Of a stretch of DNA of 33,066 nt, positions 15,675-23,841 are shown in pieces (positions within the stretch are counted from its first letter, which is position 1; each line of letters begins with the position of its first letter). The notes below the pieces were generated by a model. The model saw only the letters and a list, made by a program, of their open reading frames with translations. It had not been told where the DNA came from and searched no databases. The position numbers and the translations under genes are program-made. This DNA comes from Pyramidobacter piscolens (lineage in GTDB: Bacteria > Synergistota > Synergistia > Synergistales > Dethiosulfovibrionaceae): NCBI GenBank assembly GCA_004558205.1, contig SFDM01000035.1, forward strand, positions 1 to 33,066. Reading direction: 5' to 3'.

Positions 15675-16610
15675 TCAGGGCTTCACGATCAGGTCTCTGA
15701 CGTTGACGGGCTCGGACATCATGCCCTGCCGGGTCATGAAGTCCACGGTCTTCTGAAGGCCTTCGACGTCGGCTTCGGTGATATCCATGGAGAAATCATA
15801 CTGGGCGTACATCTCCTCCACCTCTTCACGGCTCAGCTCCATCTCCTCCATCACGATCCGCAGCGTCTCCTCGGGATTATCCTTGATCCATTGAAGGGTC
15901 TCGCGCTTGGCCTCCATAAAGGCCTTCACCAGCTCGGGATGTTCCGCGATGAACGTGCCCGCAGCGGCGGTCAGGATCTCGCCGTTGACGATCCCCACGC
16001 CGTCGTGCAGCACCTTATACCCCGACCGGGCCATGCGCCAGGCAGGGATTCCTGTCAACAGAGCCACGTCGATTTTTCCGGCTGCCAGAGCGGATTGAGC
16101 GGCAACGATCCCCATATTGACAAATTTTACGTCCTTGACGGTCATGCCCTCCGTGGCAAGCCAGGCGCAGAGCAGCTCGTTCAGAATCGTTCCCTTGGGG
16201 CCGCCCACGGTCCTGCCGCGCAGGTCTGAAGGGCGGTTGAGCGGCGAATCCTTGGCGGCCACCAGCTTGAAAGCCACGGGTGAACGCCCGAAAATGGACA
16301 GGATCTTGATGTCGGCGCCGTTGGAGGCCGAAAGAAAGACGCTTGTGGAACCCACGGCGTTCAGGAAGTGGATGTCGCCGGCGGCCAGAGCGTGAACCTG
16401 GTCGGGGCCGTTGGTCAGCGAGGAATATTCCACGGGAAGGTTAAATTTGGCGAAATGCTTGGCAAAGATCCCGAGCTTCCGCTCCACGATGCTGGGGACG
16501 TTCAGCGGTGTCTTGATATAGGTCAGCGAAATCTTATCCAGCGCGGCGGCGGGAAGGGGCAAGGTTGCCAAAAGCGCGGCCATGGTGCAGAGCCTCAAAA
16601 ATTTCTTCAA
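15675..16610 (-). CDS. ABC importer substrate-binding protein 1 (NitT/TauT/SsuA type)
   Basis: A 311-residue exported binding protein with a signal peptide (MKKFLRLCTMAALLATLPLP, cleavage near AAA-L). The fold features of the sulfonate/taurine/nitrate group are present: PLNVPSIVERKLGIFAKHF, HALAAGDIHFLNAVGSTSV, LRGRTVGGPKGTI. It starts with TTG at 16610, supported by AAGGAGG 8 nt upstream and by the basic KK needed for the signal peptide. Paralogous along its length to the next gene upstream (shared PLNVPSIVER, NGADIKIL, DFSMDIT). Ligand unknown. Confidence 0.88.
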   Translation of the reverse strand: MKKFLRLCTMAALLATLPLPAAALDKISLTYIKTPLNVPSIVERKLGIFAKHFAKFNLPVEYSSLTNGPDQVHALAAGDIHFLNAVGSTSVFLSASNGADIKILSIFGRSPVAFKLVAAKDSPLNRPSDLRGRTVGGPKGTILNELLCAWLATEGMTVKDVKFVNMGIVAAQSALAAGKIDVALLTGIPAWRMARSGYKVLHDGVGIVNGEILTAAAGTFIAEHPELVKAFMEAKRETLQWIKDNPEETLRIVMEEMELSREEVEEMYAQYDFSMDITEADVEGLQKTVDFMTRQGMMSEPVNVRDLIVKP

Positions 16611-16677
16611 TTTGGATACCTCCTTGGGAAAATCGAAAAACGCTGCAATTCCATGAAACAGAGTGGACGGGAAAACT

Positions 16678-16707
16678 GCCGGCTCGGCGCGCAGAGGCGA
16701 GACCGGC
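16678..16707 (-). terminator. Attenuator-like hairpin between the two binding-protein genes
   Basis: The minus strand GCCGGTCTCG pairs with CGAGCCGGC (one bulge), followed by AGTTTTCCC. A second perfect hairpin GATCTCAGCCTGAGATC is at about 16715-16731. It may trim expression of binding protein 1 relative to protein 2, or protect the 3' end. Confidence 0.45.
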
Positions 16708-16745
16708 GGTTCTTCGATCTCAGCCTGAGATCAATAATCGAAGCA

Positions 16746-17708
16746 TCAGTTCAGTTTCAGCCCTCGGTATTTGCGGTTGTAGATCAGTTCTTCCACGTTG
16801 ACGGGGGCGTCGATCATCTTGTTGTCCACCATGAACTGCACGGTCTTTTTCATGCCCTCCACGTCTTCCTCGGTGATGTCCATGGAGAAGTCGTAAAGCG
16901 GATACATGGCTTCGACGGCGTCCTCGGTCAGTCCCGTGGCTTCCACCACGTCCTTGACCATCTCCTCCTTGCTCAGGGCGATTCTCTCGAGCACTTCTGC
17001 CTGAGCGTTCATGAAGGCGTTGATGATCTCGTTATGCTCCATGATGAACTTTCCGCTCGAAGCGACCACGATGGCCGCGTTCACCAGCCCTTTGCCGCTG
17101 GTGATAACCTTAAAGCCGCCTTTTTCCATCGTATAGGCCACGGGGCCCGCCAGAAGCGCCGCCTGCACTTCGCCGGCGGCGAGAGCGGCTTGGGCGCCGG
17201 GAATCCCCATATGGACGAAGTTGACGTCCTTCTCGGTCATACCGCCCTTGGCAAGCCACGCCACGAGCAGCTCGTGAAGGATCGTTCCCTTGGGGCCGGC
17301 CACGGTCTTGCCGCGAAGGTCCTGAGGCTTGGCGATCTTGCTGCCCTTCGCGCCGATCAGCTTAAAGGCCTCGGGGGAACGGCTGTACATGCACAGGATC
17401 TTGATGTCGGCGCCGTTGGCGGCCGCCAGAAAGACGCTGGTCGCGCCGACGGCGTTCAGGATATGGATGTCGCCCGCGGCCAGGGCCTGGGTCTGTTCAG
17501 GGCCGGCCGTCAACTCGGAGTACTCGATGGGCAGGCCGAAGAAATGCTTTTCAAAGACGCGGCGCGTCCGTTCCACGATGCTGGGAACGTTCAGCGGCGC
17601 TTTCACGTAGGTGACAGCAAACTTCTCAAGGGGCTTCGCCGCCAGCGCTGAGCCGGCGCTGAGCGCCATCGCCGTCAGCAGGGCCGCGGCGGTCAGTTTC
17701 TTGTTCAT
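16746..17708 (-). CDS. ABC importer substrate-binding protein 2 (NitT/TauT/SsuA type)
   Basis: A 320-residue exported binding protein: signal peptide with cleavage near SALAA-KPLEK, then PLNVPSIVERTRRVFEKHFF, QALAAGDIHILNAVGATSV, LRGKTVAGPKGTILHELLVA. The ATG at 17708 overlaps the ATPase stop (ATGA) and has AAAGGAGG upstream. The close tandem paralogue downstream suggests a duplication, with the two proteins perhaps binding different ligands for one permease. Ligand not deducible. Confidence 0.9.
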   Translation of the reverse strand: MNKKLTAAALLTAMALSAGSALAAKPLEKFAVTYVKAPLNVPSIVERTRRVFEKHFFGLPIEYSELTAGPEQTQALAAGDIHILNAVGATSVFLAAANGADIKILCMYSRSPEAFKLIGAKGSKIAKPQDLRGKTVAGPKGTILHELLVAWLAKGGMTEKDVNFVHMGIPGAQAALAAGEVQAALLAGPVAYTMEKGGFKVITSGKGLVNAAIVVASSGKFIMEHNEIINAFMNAQAEVLERIALSKEEMVKDVVEATGLTEDAVEAMYPLYDFSMDITEEDVEGMKKTVQFMVDNKMIDAPVNVEELIYNRKYRGLKLN

Positions 17709-18445
17709 TGTGTATCCTCCTTTGATAGAACGCGTGATTGGGGAGCCATGATACGGCTCAGGATTTTTTTCCGCATTTCCGCGATTTCAGGCAGGGTGAT
17801 ATCGCGGGGATAAGCATAGGAACTCAGATCATAGGTGTCGGAGATCCGCCCTTTCCCGAGGAGGGCCACGTGCCGCCCCAGGATCAGGGCCTCGTCGATG
17901 CTGTGGGTAACGAAGACCACGGTCACTTTCTCGCGCAGGTAAAGCTCGATCAGAAGGTCCTGCATGGTCATGCGGGTAAAGTAGTCCAGCGCGGCAAAGG
18001 GTTCGTCCATCAGGAGCACGTCGGGGTTCAGCGCCAGGGCCCGGGCCAGCGCCGTGCGGTGCTGCATGCCTCCCGAAAGCTGAGCGGGCTTCATATTCTC
18101 AAACCCCTGCAGCCTGACGGAGCCGATGAGATTCATGATCCGCGCGCGGTCCGGCTTTTCGACGCCAAAGGCCACGTTTTCGTAGACGGAAAGCCAGGGC
18201 ATCAGGCGGGGTTCCTGAAAGACCATGCCGATGCGCATCTTCCCTGCCGTGCAGAGCTGGCCGCCGTCATACTCTTCCAGGCCGGCGAGAATCCGCAGCA
18301 GCGTAGTCTTTCCGCAGCCGCTCTGGCCGGCGATGACCATAAAATCCCCGTCTTCCAACGCCATGTCAATACCGCAAAGGACCGGCAACAGTTTTCCGTC
18401 GTTAACATAATTCTTGCGCAGATTTCGGATTTCGAATTTAGCCAA
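17705..18445 (-). CDS. ABC importer ATPase (SsuB/TauB/NrtD family)
   Basis: A 246-residue cytoplasmic ATPase. Walker A GQSGCGKT (40-47), Q-loop VFQEPRLMPW, signature LSGGMQHR (123-130), Walker B VLLMDEP (143-149), D-loop AALD and switch His in VTHSIDEA. LMPWLSVYENVAFG is typical of the sulfonate/nitrate ATPase group. Overlaps the permease gene by 8 bp and binding protein 2 by 4 bp. Confidence 0.95.
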   Translation of the reverse strand: MAKFEIRNLRKNYVNDGKLLPVLCGIDMALEDGDFMVIAGQSGCGKTTLLRILAGLEEYDGGQLCTAGKMRIGMVFQEPRLMPWLSVYENVAFGVEKPDRARIMNLIGSVRLQGFENMKPAQLSGGMQHRTALARALALNPDVLLMDEPFAALDYFTRMTMQDLLIELYLREKVTVVFVTHSIDEALILGRHVALLGKGRISDTYDLSSYAYPRDITLPEIAEMRKKILSRIMAPQSRVLSKEDTQ

Positions 18446-19196
18446 CCGCGTCGCCTCCCGACGGGGCGGCCCATGAGATCACCGCCGCCAGAATTTTATC
18501 GGTCAGATAGCCCACGGTGCCGATCACAAAAATCCCCACCACCACTTTATCGGACCGCGACATCTGCTGCGCGTCGAGCACCATGTACCCCAGCCCGCTG
18601 GAAGCCGCGATCATCTCGGCGCCGATGATGGCGCGCCAGCTGTAGCCGATGCCGATCCGCATGCCCACCAGGATATCGGGCACAGCGCAGGGAAACATGA
18701 TCCTGGAAAAAAGCTGCCAGCGGGAAAAATCCATGGTGCGCCCCACTTCGATAAGCTTTTTGTTGGCGCCCACAAAGCCCTTCCTCACGCTCATGTAGAT
18801 CGGAAAGAAGGTGGCCAGCACGATCAGTACGGTTTTCGACGTCTCTCCGATGCCGAACCACAGAATCAGCATCGGGATCAGGCTCAGCGGCGGCACATGG
18901 CGCAGGAACTCCACGATGTGGCCGTAATACTCGGTGCGCCGGGTCCAGCCGGCCGACAGGCCCATCACAAAGGCGCAGGCAAAAGAAATCGAAAAGCCCA
19001 CAGCCACGCGGCGGACGCTGGCGAGCAGGTCCGCCGCCAGCGCGCCCGACCTCACCATGGACAGGAACGCCTTCCACACGCGGGCAGGCGACGGCAGGAC
19101 GTAGGGGCTCCACAGCTGCGCCTCGCTGCCCCACCACCAGAGCGCGAAGAGCGTCAGCGGCAGAGCGAAACGCTTCAAGAGATCGGCCTTTTTCAT
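18438..19196 (-). CDS. ABC importer permease (SsuC/TauC family)
   Basis: A 252-residue inner-membrane protein with about six membrane segments and the EAA-type coupling loop SWRAIIGAEMIAASSGLGYM. The sequences LRHVPPLSLIPMLILWFG and the N-terminal YVLPSPARVWKAF are characteristic of sulfonate/taurine/nitrate permeases. Its ATG at 19196 overlaps the hydF stop by 4 bp (ATGA), so it is translated from the same message as the hydrogenase maturase. Confidence 0.94.
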   Translation of the reverse strand: MKKADLLKRFALPLTLFALWWWGSEAQLWSPYVLPSPARVWKAFLSMVRSGALAADLLASVRRVAVGFSISFACAFVMGLSAGWTRRTEYYGHIVEFLRHVPPLSLIPMLILWFGIGETSKTVLIVLATFFPIYMSVRKGFVGANKKLIEVGRTMDFSRWQLFSRIMFPCAVPDILVGMRIGIGYSWRAIIGAEMIAASSGLGYMVLDAQQMSRSDKVVVGIFVIGTVGYLTDKILAAVISWAAPSGGDAVG

Positions 19197-20401
19197 CGCG
19201 GCGTTTCAATCCCCAGGTCGACCTTGTCGAGGATGCCCGTCATAAAGGCCATAGTCACGCCGTAGTTGGTAATAGGAACGCCCTGCGCCTCAGCCTGGGC
19301 GATGCGGTTCAGCAGGTATTTCCGGTTGAACATGCAGCCGCCGCAGTGGATCACCAGGTCGTAGCCGCTCAGGTCGGCGGGAAAATCGACGCCGCGGACC
19401 ACGTCGATTCTCAGCTCCTGGCCAAAACGGGAGCGAAGGAGGCGGGGGATCTTCACCCGTCCGATATCCTCCTCAAGCGGCGCGTGGGTACAGGCCTCGG
19501 CGATCAGCACCCGGCTGTCCTTCGTCAGGCCGGCGATCGCCCGCGCACCGGCGACAAACTTGGAGAGGTCTCCCTTAAAGCCAGCGAAGAGGATGGAAAA
19601 GGACGTCAGTCTGGTCGCCGCCGGCTTTTTGGGATAGACTTCCTTAAAGGTCTGGGAGTCCACGATCATCAGAGCCGGAGGCTCTTTCAGCGACGCCAGG
19701 GCCTGATCGAGGCGATCGGTGGTGACGCTCACAGGAACGCATTTTTTATCCAGCAGCTCGCGGAGGGTCTGCACCTGAGGCAGGATCAGGCGGCCCCGCG
19801 GCGCCTGAATGTCCTGAGGCATGACCAGAAGCACCACGTCGCCGTCCTTGCAGAGGCTGCCCGTGATCGAAGGGCGCTCGCCCGCTTCGGGAGCCGCCTT
19901 GATCATGGCTTCGCGCAGCTCTTCGATCCCGCGGCGGCAGAGCGCGCTGACTGGCAAGGGTACCAAGCCAGTCTTCTCTCGAATACTTTGCAACACAGAC
20001 GATACATCGGCAATAGAATCTGATTTATTGAGGACAGCAATCACGGGAACTCCCTTGCTTTTGAGGAGGTCAAGCCACTTCGCCTCCTCGGCACAGTCGG
20101 AAGACGAAAAAACCATCAGGCCCATGTCCGTTTTTTCGACGGCCTCGCGGGTCTTTTCCACGCGCAGCTTTCCCAGGGCGCCTTCATCGTCGAAACCGGC
20201 CGTGTCGATAAACACCACGGGGCCGATGCCATAGATCTCCATGGACTTATATACAGGGTCGGCCGTCGTGCCGGCCACATCGCTGACAAGGGCGATCTCC
20301 TGACCCGTGATCGCGTTGATCAGCGACGATTTTCCGCTGTTCCTGCGCCCAAAGATCCCTATATGCAGCCGGTCGGCGCGCGGCGTATCGTTCAGACTCA
20401 T
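19193..20401 (-). CDS. hydF: [FeFe]-hydrogenase H-cluster maturation GTPase HydF
   Basis: A 402-residue GTPase/iron-sulfur scaffold on which the diiron subcluster is completed before transfer to apo-hydrogenase. GTPase motifs: GRRNSGKSSLINAI (G1), AGTTADPV (G2), DTAGFDDEG (G3), NKSDS (G4). The C-terminal cluster ligands are in ACTHAPLEEDIGR and HCGGCMFNRK, the HydF His/Cys signature. The ATG at 20401 is favoured over the adjacent GTG because of spacing from GGGGGAG. 85 bp after hydE; 4-bp overlap with the ABC permease. hydG is not in the window. Confidence 0.95.
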   Translation of the reverse strand: MSLNDTPRADRLHIGIFGRRNSGKSSLINAITGQEIALVSDVAGTTADPVYKSMEIYGIGPVVFIDTAGFDDEGALGKLRVEKTREAVEKTDMGLMVFSSSDCAEEAKWLDLLKSKGVPVIAVLNKSDSIADVSSVLQSIREKTGLVPLPVSALCRRGIEELREAMIKAAPEAGERPSITGSLCKDGDVVLLVMPQDIQAPRGRLILPQVQTLRELLDKKCVPVSVTTDRLDQALASLKEPPALMIVDSQTFKEVYPKKPAATRLTSFSILFAGFKGDLSKFVAGARAIAGLTKDSRVLIAEACTHAPLEEDIGRVKIPRLLRSRFGQELRIDVVRGVDFPADLSGYDLVIHCGGCMFNRKYLLNRIAQAEAQGVPITNYGVTMAFMTGILDKVDLGIETPR

Positions 20402-20486
20402 CACTAAACTCCCCCTTCAATGGACTTCCAGGCCCTGCCGCCAGGGGCGCCGTCATTCAGCACGGCGCTTCCGGCGCGCAAACCTG

Positions 20487-21524
20487 TCAGCCCTGATAAT
20501 CGCCGCGATCCTTGAGCAGGCGGCGGCCAATGGCGTTCATTCGCTTTTCCAGAGCGGCTCGGGACTCCGCAGCTTCTTCGCCGGAGGCGATCTTATTGTC
20601 GTAAATCGCGTAGCGGGGACGATAATCCCGAGGGCTCAAGTTGGGCATGACCACGTTGGCGCCAGCCATAATCCCCTTTTCGCGCCCCATGGGATCGACG
20701 GTCCCCAGGGCTGTCGTCGATGGAATCAAAGCATGCGGATGCATGAGCCGCAATATACCGATCAGCAACAGCGTCAATTCGGAGCTTCCCTTAGGATAAT
20801 TCCTAAAGGGCGTACTGTGCTGCGGCACAAAGGGGCCGATACCGATCATTTGGGGCTGAAGCTCCTGCATGAACAGAAGATCCTGAGCGATCATCTTCGG
20901 CGTCTGAAAGGGCGACCCCACCATGAACCCAGTCCCCGTCTGGTAGCCGATCTCCTTCAGGTCCCAGAGGCACTGCATCCGTCTTTCATAGCTCTGCGCC
21001 GCGGGATGGAGTTTTGCGTAGTGCGCGGGGTCGGCCGTTTCGTGGCGCAGAAGATAGCGGTTCGCGCCCGCGTCAAAAAAGCGCTGATAGGCCTCCCGGC
21101 TTCGCTCGCCTATAGAAAGCGTAATCGCGCAGTCGGGATAGGCCGCCCTGATGCGGCGCACCAGCTCCGTCACACGGTCGTCGGTGTACCAGCTGTCTTC
21201 GCCGCCCTGGAGCACAAAGGTCCTGAAATCCAGATCATATCCGGCGGCGCAGCATTCCATGATCTGTTCCTCGCTCAGGCGGTAGCGCTCAACGTTTTTA
21301 TTCTCGCAGCGAAGGCCGCAGTAGTAACAGTTACACCGGCAATAGTTCGTAAATTCGATGAGCCCCCGGGTATAAACGCCGCCGCCGAAGACGGACTCCG
21401 TCAGGCGGCGCGACTTGGCGAGAAGGTAATCGAGGTCGGCCAGCCTGTGCTGCCCGATCAGCCGCGCAAACTCTTCGGCCGTCAGCGTTCTTTCGGCTTC
21501 GAGCTTATCAATCAGAAGTTTCAC
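20487..21524 (-). CDS. hydE: [FeFe]-hydrogenase radical SAM maturase HydE
   Basis: A 345-residue radical SAM enzyme of H-cluster assembly. The cluster motif CX3CX2C is Cys62-Cys66-Cys69 (NYCRCNCYYCGLRC). Further HydE features are LQGGEDSWYTDD, SIGERSREAYQRFFDAGA, RYLLRHETAD, GTGFMVGSPFQT and IGIGPFVPQHSTPF. It starts with GTG at 21524 inside the end of the TM1266-type gene (17-bp overlap), so translational coupling is likely. Confidence 0.95.
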   Translation of the reverse strand: MKLLIDKLEAERTLTAEEFARLIGQHRLADLDYLLAKSRRLTESVFGGGVYTRGLIEFTNYCRCNCYYCGLRCENKNVERYRLSEEQIMECCAAGYDLDFRTFVLQGGEDSWYTDDRVTELVRRIRAAYPDCAITLSIGERSREAYQRFFDAGANRYLLRHETADPAHYAKLHPAAQSYERRMQCLWDLKEIGYQTGTGFMVGSPFQTPKMIAQDLLFMQELQPQMIGIGPFVPQHSTPFRNYPKGSSELTLLLIGILRLMHPHALIPSTTALGTVDPMGREKGIMAGANVVMPNLSPRDYRPRYAIYDNKIASGEEAAESRAALEKRMNAIGRRLLKDRGDYQG

Positions 21525-21777
21525 GGTTCAGTTCCGTTTTAGCGTATACAGTCTTTGTAGATACACCTTCGAGCATGCCCAGTTTCCCCGACAGCGCGCT
21601 GATCACAGGAGCCGGCGCGTCGAGCACTAGGCTGATGACCGACAGGCCGCACTTACGGTAGGGAATGCCCATGCGTCCCACCACATATTCGCCATACTCA
21701 TGCAGAATGGCGTTCAGGCGCTCCACCGATTTTCCTGAGCTCACAATGACTCCCACCAGCGCAATACGAGACTCCAT
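21508..21777 (-). CDS. TM1266-type iron-only hydrogenase system regulator (ACT-like)
   Basis: An 89-residue protein beginning ESRIALVGVIVSSGKSVERL with the NikR/ACT-like fold pattern of the TM1266 family (GRMGIPYRKCGLSVISLVLD). This family occurs beside hydE/hydF/hydG and is presumed to regulate hydrogenase assembly; no direct proof of mechanism is known to me. The ATG at 21777 has GGGAGG 9 nt upstream; the frame continues upstream through the structured leader but that part is non-homologous. First gene of the cluster. Confidence 0.88.
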   Translation of the reverse strand: MESRIALVGVIVSSGKSVERLNAILHEYGEYVVGRMGIPYRKCGLSVISLVLDAPAPVISALSGKLGMLEGVSTKTVYAKTELNRETSD

Positions 21778-21802
21778 CTTCAAAAACCTCCCTCTTCCCG
21801 AA

Positions 21803-21993
21803 AAACAAAAAATCCCCCAGGCCAGCCGCACCCCAGGGGAAAATTCGATCAAGGCTTTGCGGAAGGCGCCCCGCGCCTTTCCCGATCTCCGCCTTCTCGC
21901 TCGGAAAGATCCAATCCTCACGATAGGCCAGAGCTCCGCTGCCTCCCTGCGGTCCGGTGCCAGGCCGAACCTGAGCGCTTTGCCGACTGATTA
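21803..21993 (-). ncRNA. Structured leader or small RNA upstream of the hyd cluster
   Basis: Read on the minus strand from the predicted start near 21993, the leader folds into a chain of hairpins: CAGG-UUCGG-CCUG; CCGGACCGC with GCGG-AGC-UCUGG; a GAUCUUUCC segment able to pair with either GGCGGAGAUC or UCGGGAAAG; AAGGCGC-GGG-GCGCCUU; then a weak GC hairpin followed by UUUUUUGUUUUU. The mutually exclusive pairings and terminator-like end resemble an attenuator or riboswitch, or a roughly 190-nt independent RNA. No known family recognised. Confidence 0.4.
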
Positions 21994-21999
21994 AGTCGT

Positions 22000-22028
22000 A
22001 TTATAGAAGAAAAAGCCCAATCGCGCAA
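22000..22028 (-). promoter_or_regulatory. Sigma70-type promoter of the hyd/ABC cluster
   Basis: On the minus strand TTGCGC (22028-22023), a 17-bp spacer and TATAAT (22005-22000). The start point would be near 21993, giving a leader of about 215 nt before the TM1266-type gene. It lies between the MATE gene end and the cluster. Confidence 0.65.
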
Positions 22029-22082
22029 CGAGAAAAACCCGAAACGGCGCCGCCTTCCGGCACGCGCCCTCAGCAGCGGCCG

Positions 22083-23456
22083 CTACTTCTTCTTCACAGC
22101 GAAGCCGGCGCGCACAATGCTGCGCTGAAGCCAGCCGCTCCTGTAATAGTAGATCACGAAAAACACGGTGGTGATGGTCCAGCTGATAGGATAGCTGTAA
22201 GCCAGCATGGACATGTTCCAGCGCAGCGGCAGAACGCACCATACCCAAAGCAGCCTGAACACACAGATTCCCACGCAGGTCATGGCCGTGGGGATCAGGG
22301 AATCGCCGGTGCCGCGGATCGCGCCGGAGAGGATCTCGATCAGAATGTAGGTAAAGTACCAGGGCACCATGTCCAACATCATCCGAAGGCCAATGCCCGT
22401 CACCACAGGATCGGAGGTGAAGACAGCGTAGATCTGGCTTCCAAAGCCGATCAGCAGCGAACTGATGACCACCGTCACAAACAGGGCCATCCAGCCGCAG
22501 ACCTGGATGCTCTTGATCACCCGGTCATATTTCCTCGCTCCGAAGTTCTGCCCCGAAAAGGTGGTGATCGCCACGCCAAAGGCGCTCATGATCATCCAGT
22601 ACAACCCGTCGGCCTTGCCGAGGATGGCCCAGGCCGCCACTGTATCGACGCCGAAGGAGTTGACCGTGGACTGGATCACGATGTTCGACACTGAGTACAT
22701 CGTGGCCTGCAGCCCCGCCGGCAGGCCGATGTGGATAATACGCGCCAGCAGGGGCACGTCGAAACGAAGCTTCCTGAAGGTGATCTTAAACGCGTCGGTC
22801 TCGCGGGCCAGAAGCCACCACACGCTGACGGCGCAGAACGCCTGGGCGACCATGGTGCCGTAGGCCGCGCCGGCCACGCCCCAACCGAAACAGACCACGA
22901 ACAGCAGGTCCAGTATCAGGTTGATGACCGTTCCCGCGATCAACAGGTAGAAGGGCCTCCTCGAATCGCCCTTGGCGCGCAGGATGCCCGATCCCATGTT
23001 ATAGACCGTGGTGAAAATCATGCCGGCGAAATAAATCTGGATATAGATCCGGGCGTGGGGCATCACTGCCTCAGGCGTCCCCATCAGCCGCAGCGCCCAG
23101 GGGGCCCCCATAAAACCGGCGGCAGACATGACGGCTCCGGCAAGGAGAGCCAGCGTCATGGACGTATGCACGGCGTGGCTGGTGCGCGTGCTGTCCTCGG
23201 CGCCATAGAACTGGGCGATGACCACAGTCGCGCCCGAGGAAAGGCCTATAAAGAAGCCCAGCAGCAAGTTGATCAGCGTGCTGGTCGGGCCTCCAACCGC
23301 CGCCAGGGCCACTTTGCCCACAAACCGCCCCACGATGACGGCGTCCAACGTGTTATAAAGCTGCTGGAAAAAGGTTCCCAGCAGGATAGGAAAGAAGAAG
23401 ATCAGGAGTTGCTTCCAGATCACGCCTTCTGTTATTTGATGATTTTCTTGACTCAT
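22083..23456 (-). CDS. MATE family multidrug/sodium efflux protein
   Basis: A 457-residue inner-membrane protein with about twelve membrane segments arranged as two halves. MATE features: PILLGTFFQQLYNTLDAVIV near the N-terminus, GKVALAAVGGPTS, and the second-half equivalents IGLPAGLQATMYSVSN and GSGILRAKGD/SGAIRGTGDS. Exports cationic drugs or metabolites against Na+ or H+; substrate unknown. The ATG at 23456 (MSQENHQ) is chosen since the upstream in-frame sequence runs through a palindrome and is non-homologous. The likely promoter is TGATAGAAT (-10 at 23507-23512). Confidence 0.93.
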   Translation of the reverse strand: MSQENHQITEGVIWKQLLIFFFPILLGTFFQQLYNTLDAVIVGRFVGKVALAAVGGPTSTLINLLLGFFIGLSSGATVVIAQFYGAEDSTRTSHAVHTSMTLALLAGAVMSAAGFMGAPWALRLMGTPEAVMPHARIYIQIYFAGMIFTTVYNMGSGILRAKGDSRRPFYLLIAGTVINLILDLLFVVCFGWGVAGAAYGTMVAQAFCAVSVWWLLARETDAFKITFRKLRFDVPLLARIIHIGLPAGLQATMYSVSNIVIQSTVNSFGVDTVAAWAILGKADGLYWMIMSAFGVAITTFSGQNFGARKYDRVIKSIQVCGWMALFVTVVISSLLIGFGSQIYAVFTSDPVVTGIGLRMMLDMVPWYFTYILIEILSGAIRGTGDSLIPTAMTCVGICVFRLLWVWCVLPLRWNMSMLAYSYPISWTITTVFFVIYYYRSGWLQRSIVRAGFAVKKK

Positions 23457-23506
23457 AGGCTCACCTATTCTGAAAAACTGTATTCTTGAGAAGCTGCGCA
23501 GGAGAT

Positions 23507-23512
23507 ATTCTA
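23507..23512 (-). promoter_or_regulatory. Extended -10 promoter of the MATE gene
   Basis: The minus strand reads TGATAGAAT, a TGN-extended -10 with 5 of 6 matches, about 50 nt before the ATG. Its -35 region would fall inside the large palindrome that begins at 23517. Confidence 0.45.
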
Positions 23513-23516
23513 TCAC

Positions 23517-23675
23517 AAATTGCCGTTTACCGGCGTCACTCGATAAACGTTCCAGGTGCGAAGAAGCCTTCCCCCGGCCCAACCGGAGGCGTACTTAACG
23601 TACGGTGAGGATTGGGCCGGGGAAGGCTTCGAGCAGCTGGGACGTTTAGCGAGTGACGCCGGTAAACCGCAATTT
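23517..23675. repeat. 159-bp near-perfect palindrome
   Basis: The left arm AAATTGCCGTTTACCGGCGT, CACTCGATAAACGT.., AAGCCTTCCCCCGGCCCAA is repeated inverted on the right as TTGGGCCGGGGAAGGCTT.., ACGTTTAGCGAGTG, ACGCCGGTAAACCGCAATTT. The centre is GTACTTAACGTAC. Only scattered mismatches break a stem of nearly 80 bp. It is not a terminator, since the genes on both sides diverge from it. No relation to the A or BC families seen. Confidence 0.85.
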
Positions 23676-23697
23676 ATGACGGCCCCCGCGTTTTTGG

Positions 23698-23725
23698 TTG
23701 CGTACGCCCCCGGATATGTTATCAT
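23698..23725 (+). promoter_or_regulatory. Sigma70-type promoter of the dehydrogenase gene
   Basis: TTGCGT (23698-23703), a 16-bp spacer and TATCAT (23720-23725). It predicts a leader of about 110 nt that contains a small GGACC..GGTCC hairpin near 23776-23800. Confidence 0.55.
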
Positions 23726-23841
23726 ATTCTCGAAGAGTAAAGAAAATCTCTGTGACGTGACGGTCGGAAAGCCCTGGGTAGGACCCCTATGGCGGAGGTC
23801 CACTGAAAGATCATCGTATAAGGCGGAAAGGAACGGGAAAA

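Noticed and set aside
21890..21990. SRP (4.5S) RNA similarity
   Set aside because: GGGAGGCAGCGG on the minus strand resembles the SRP GGAAGCAGCC element, but the required UCAGG partner and GNRA loop are missing.
23540..23560. Third parS-like site (AACGTTCCAGGTGCG)
   Set aside because: Only the left half resembles parS and the dyad is not preserved; it is part of the large palindrome.
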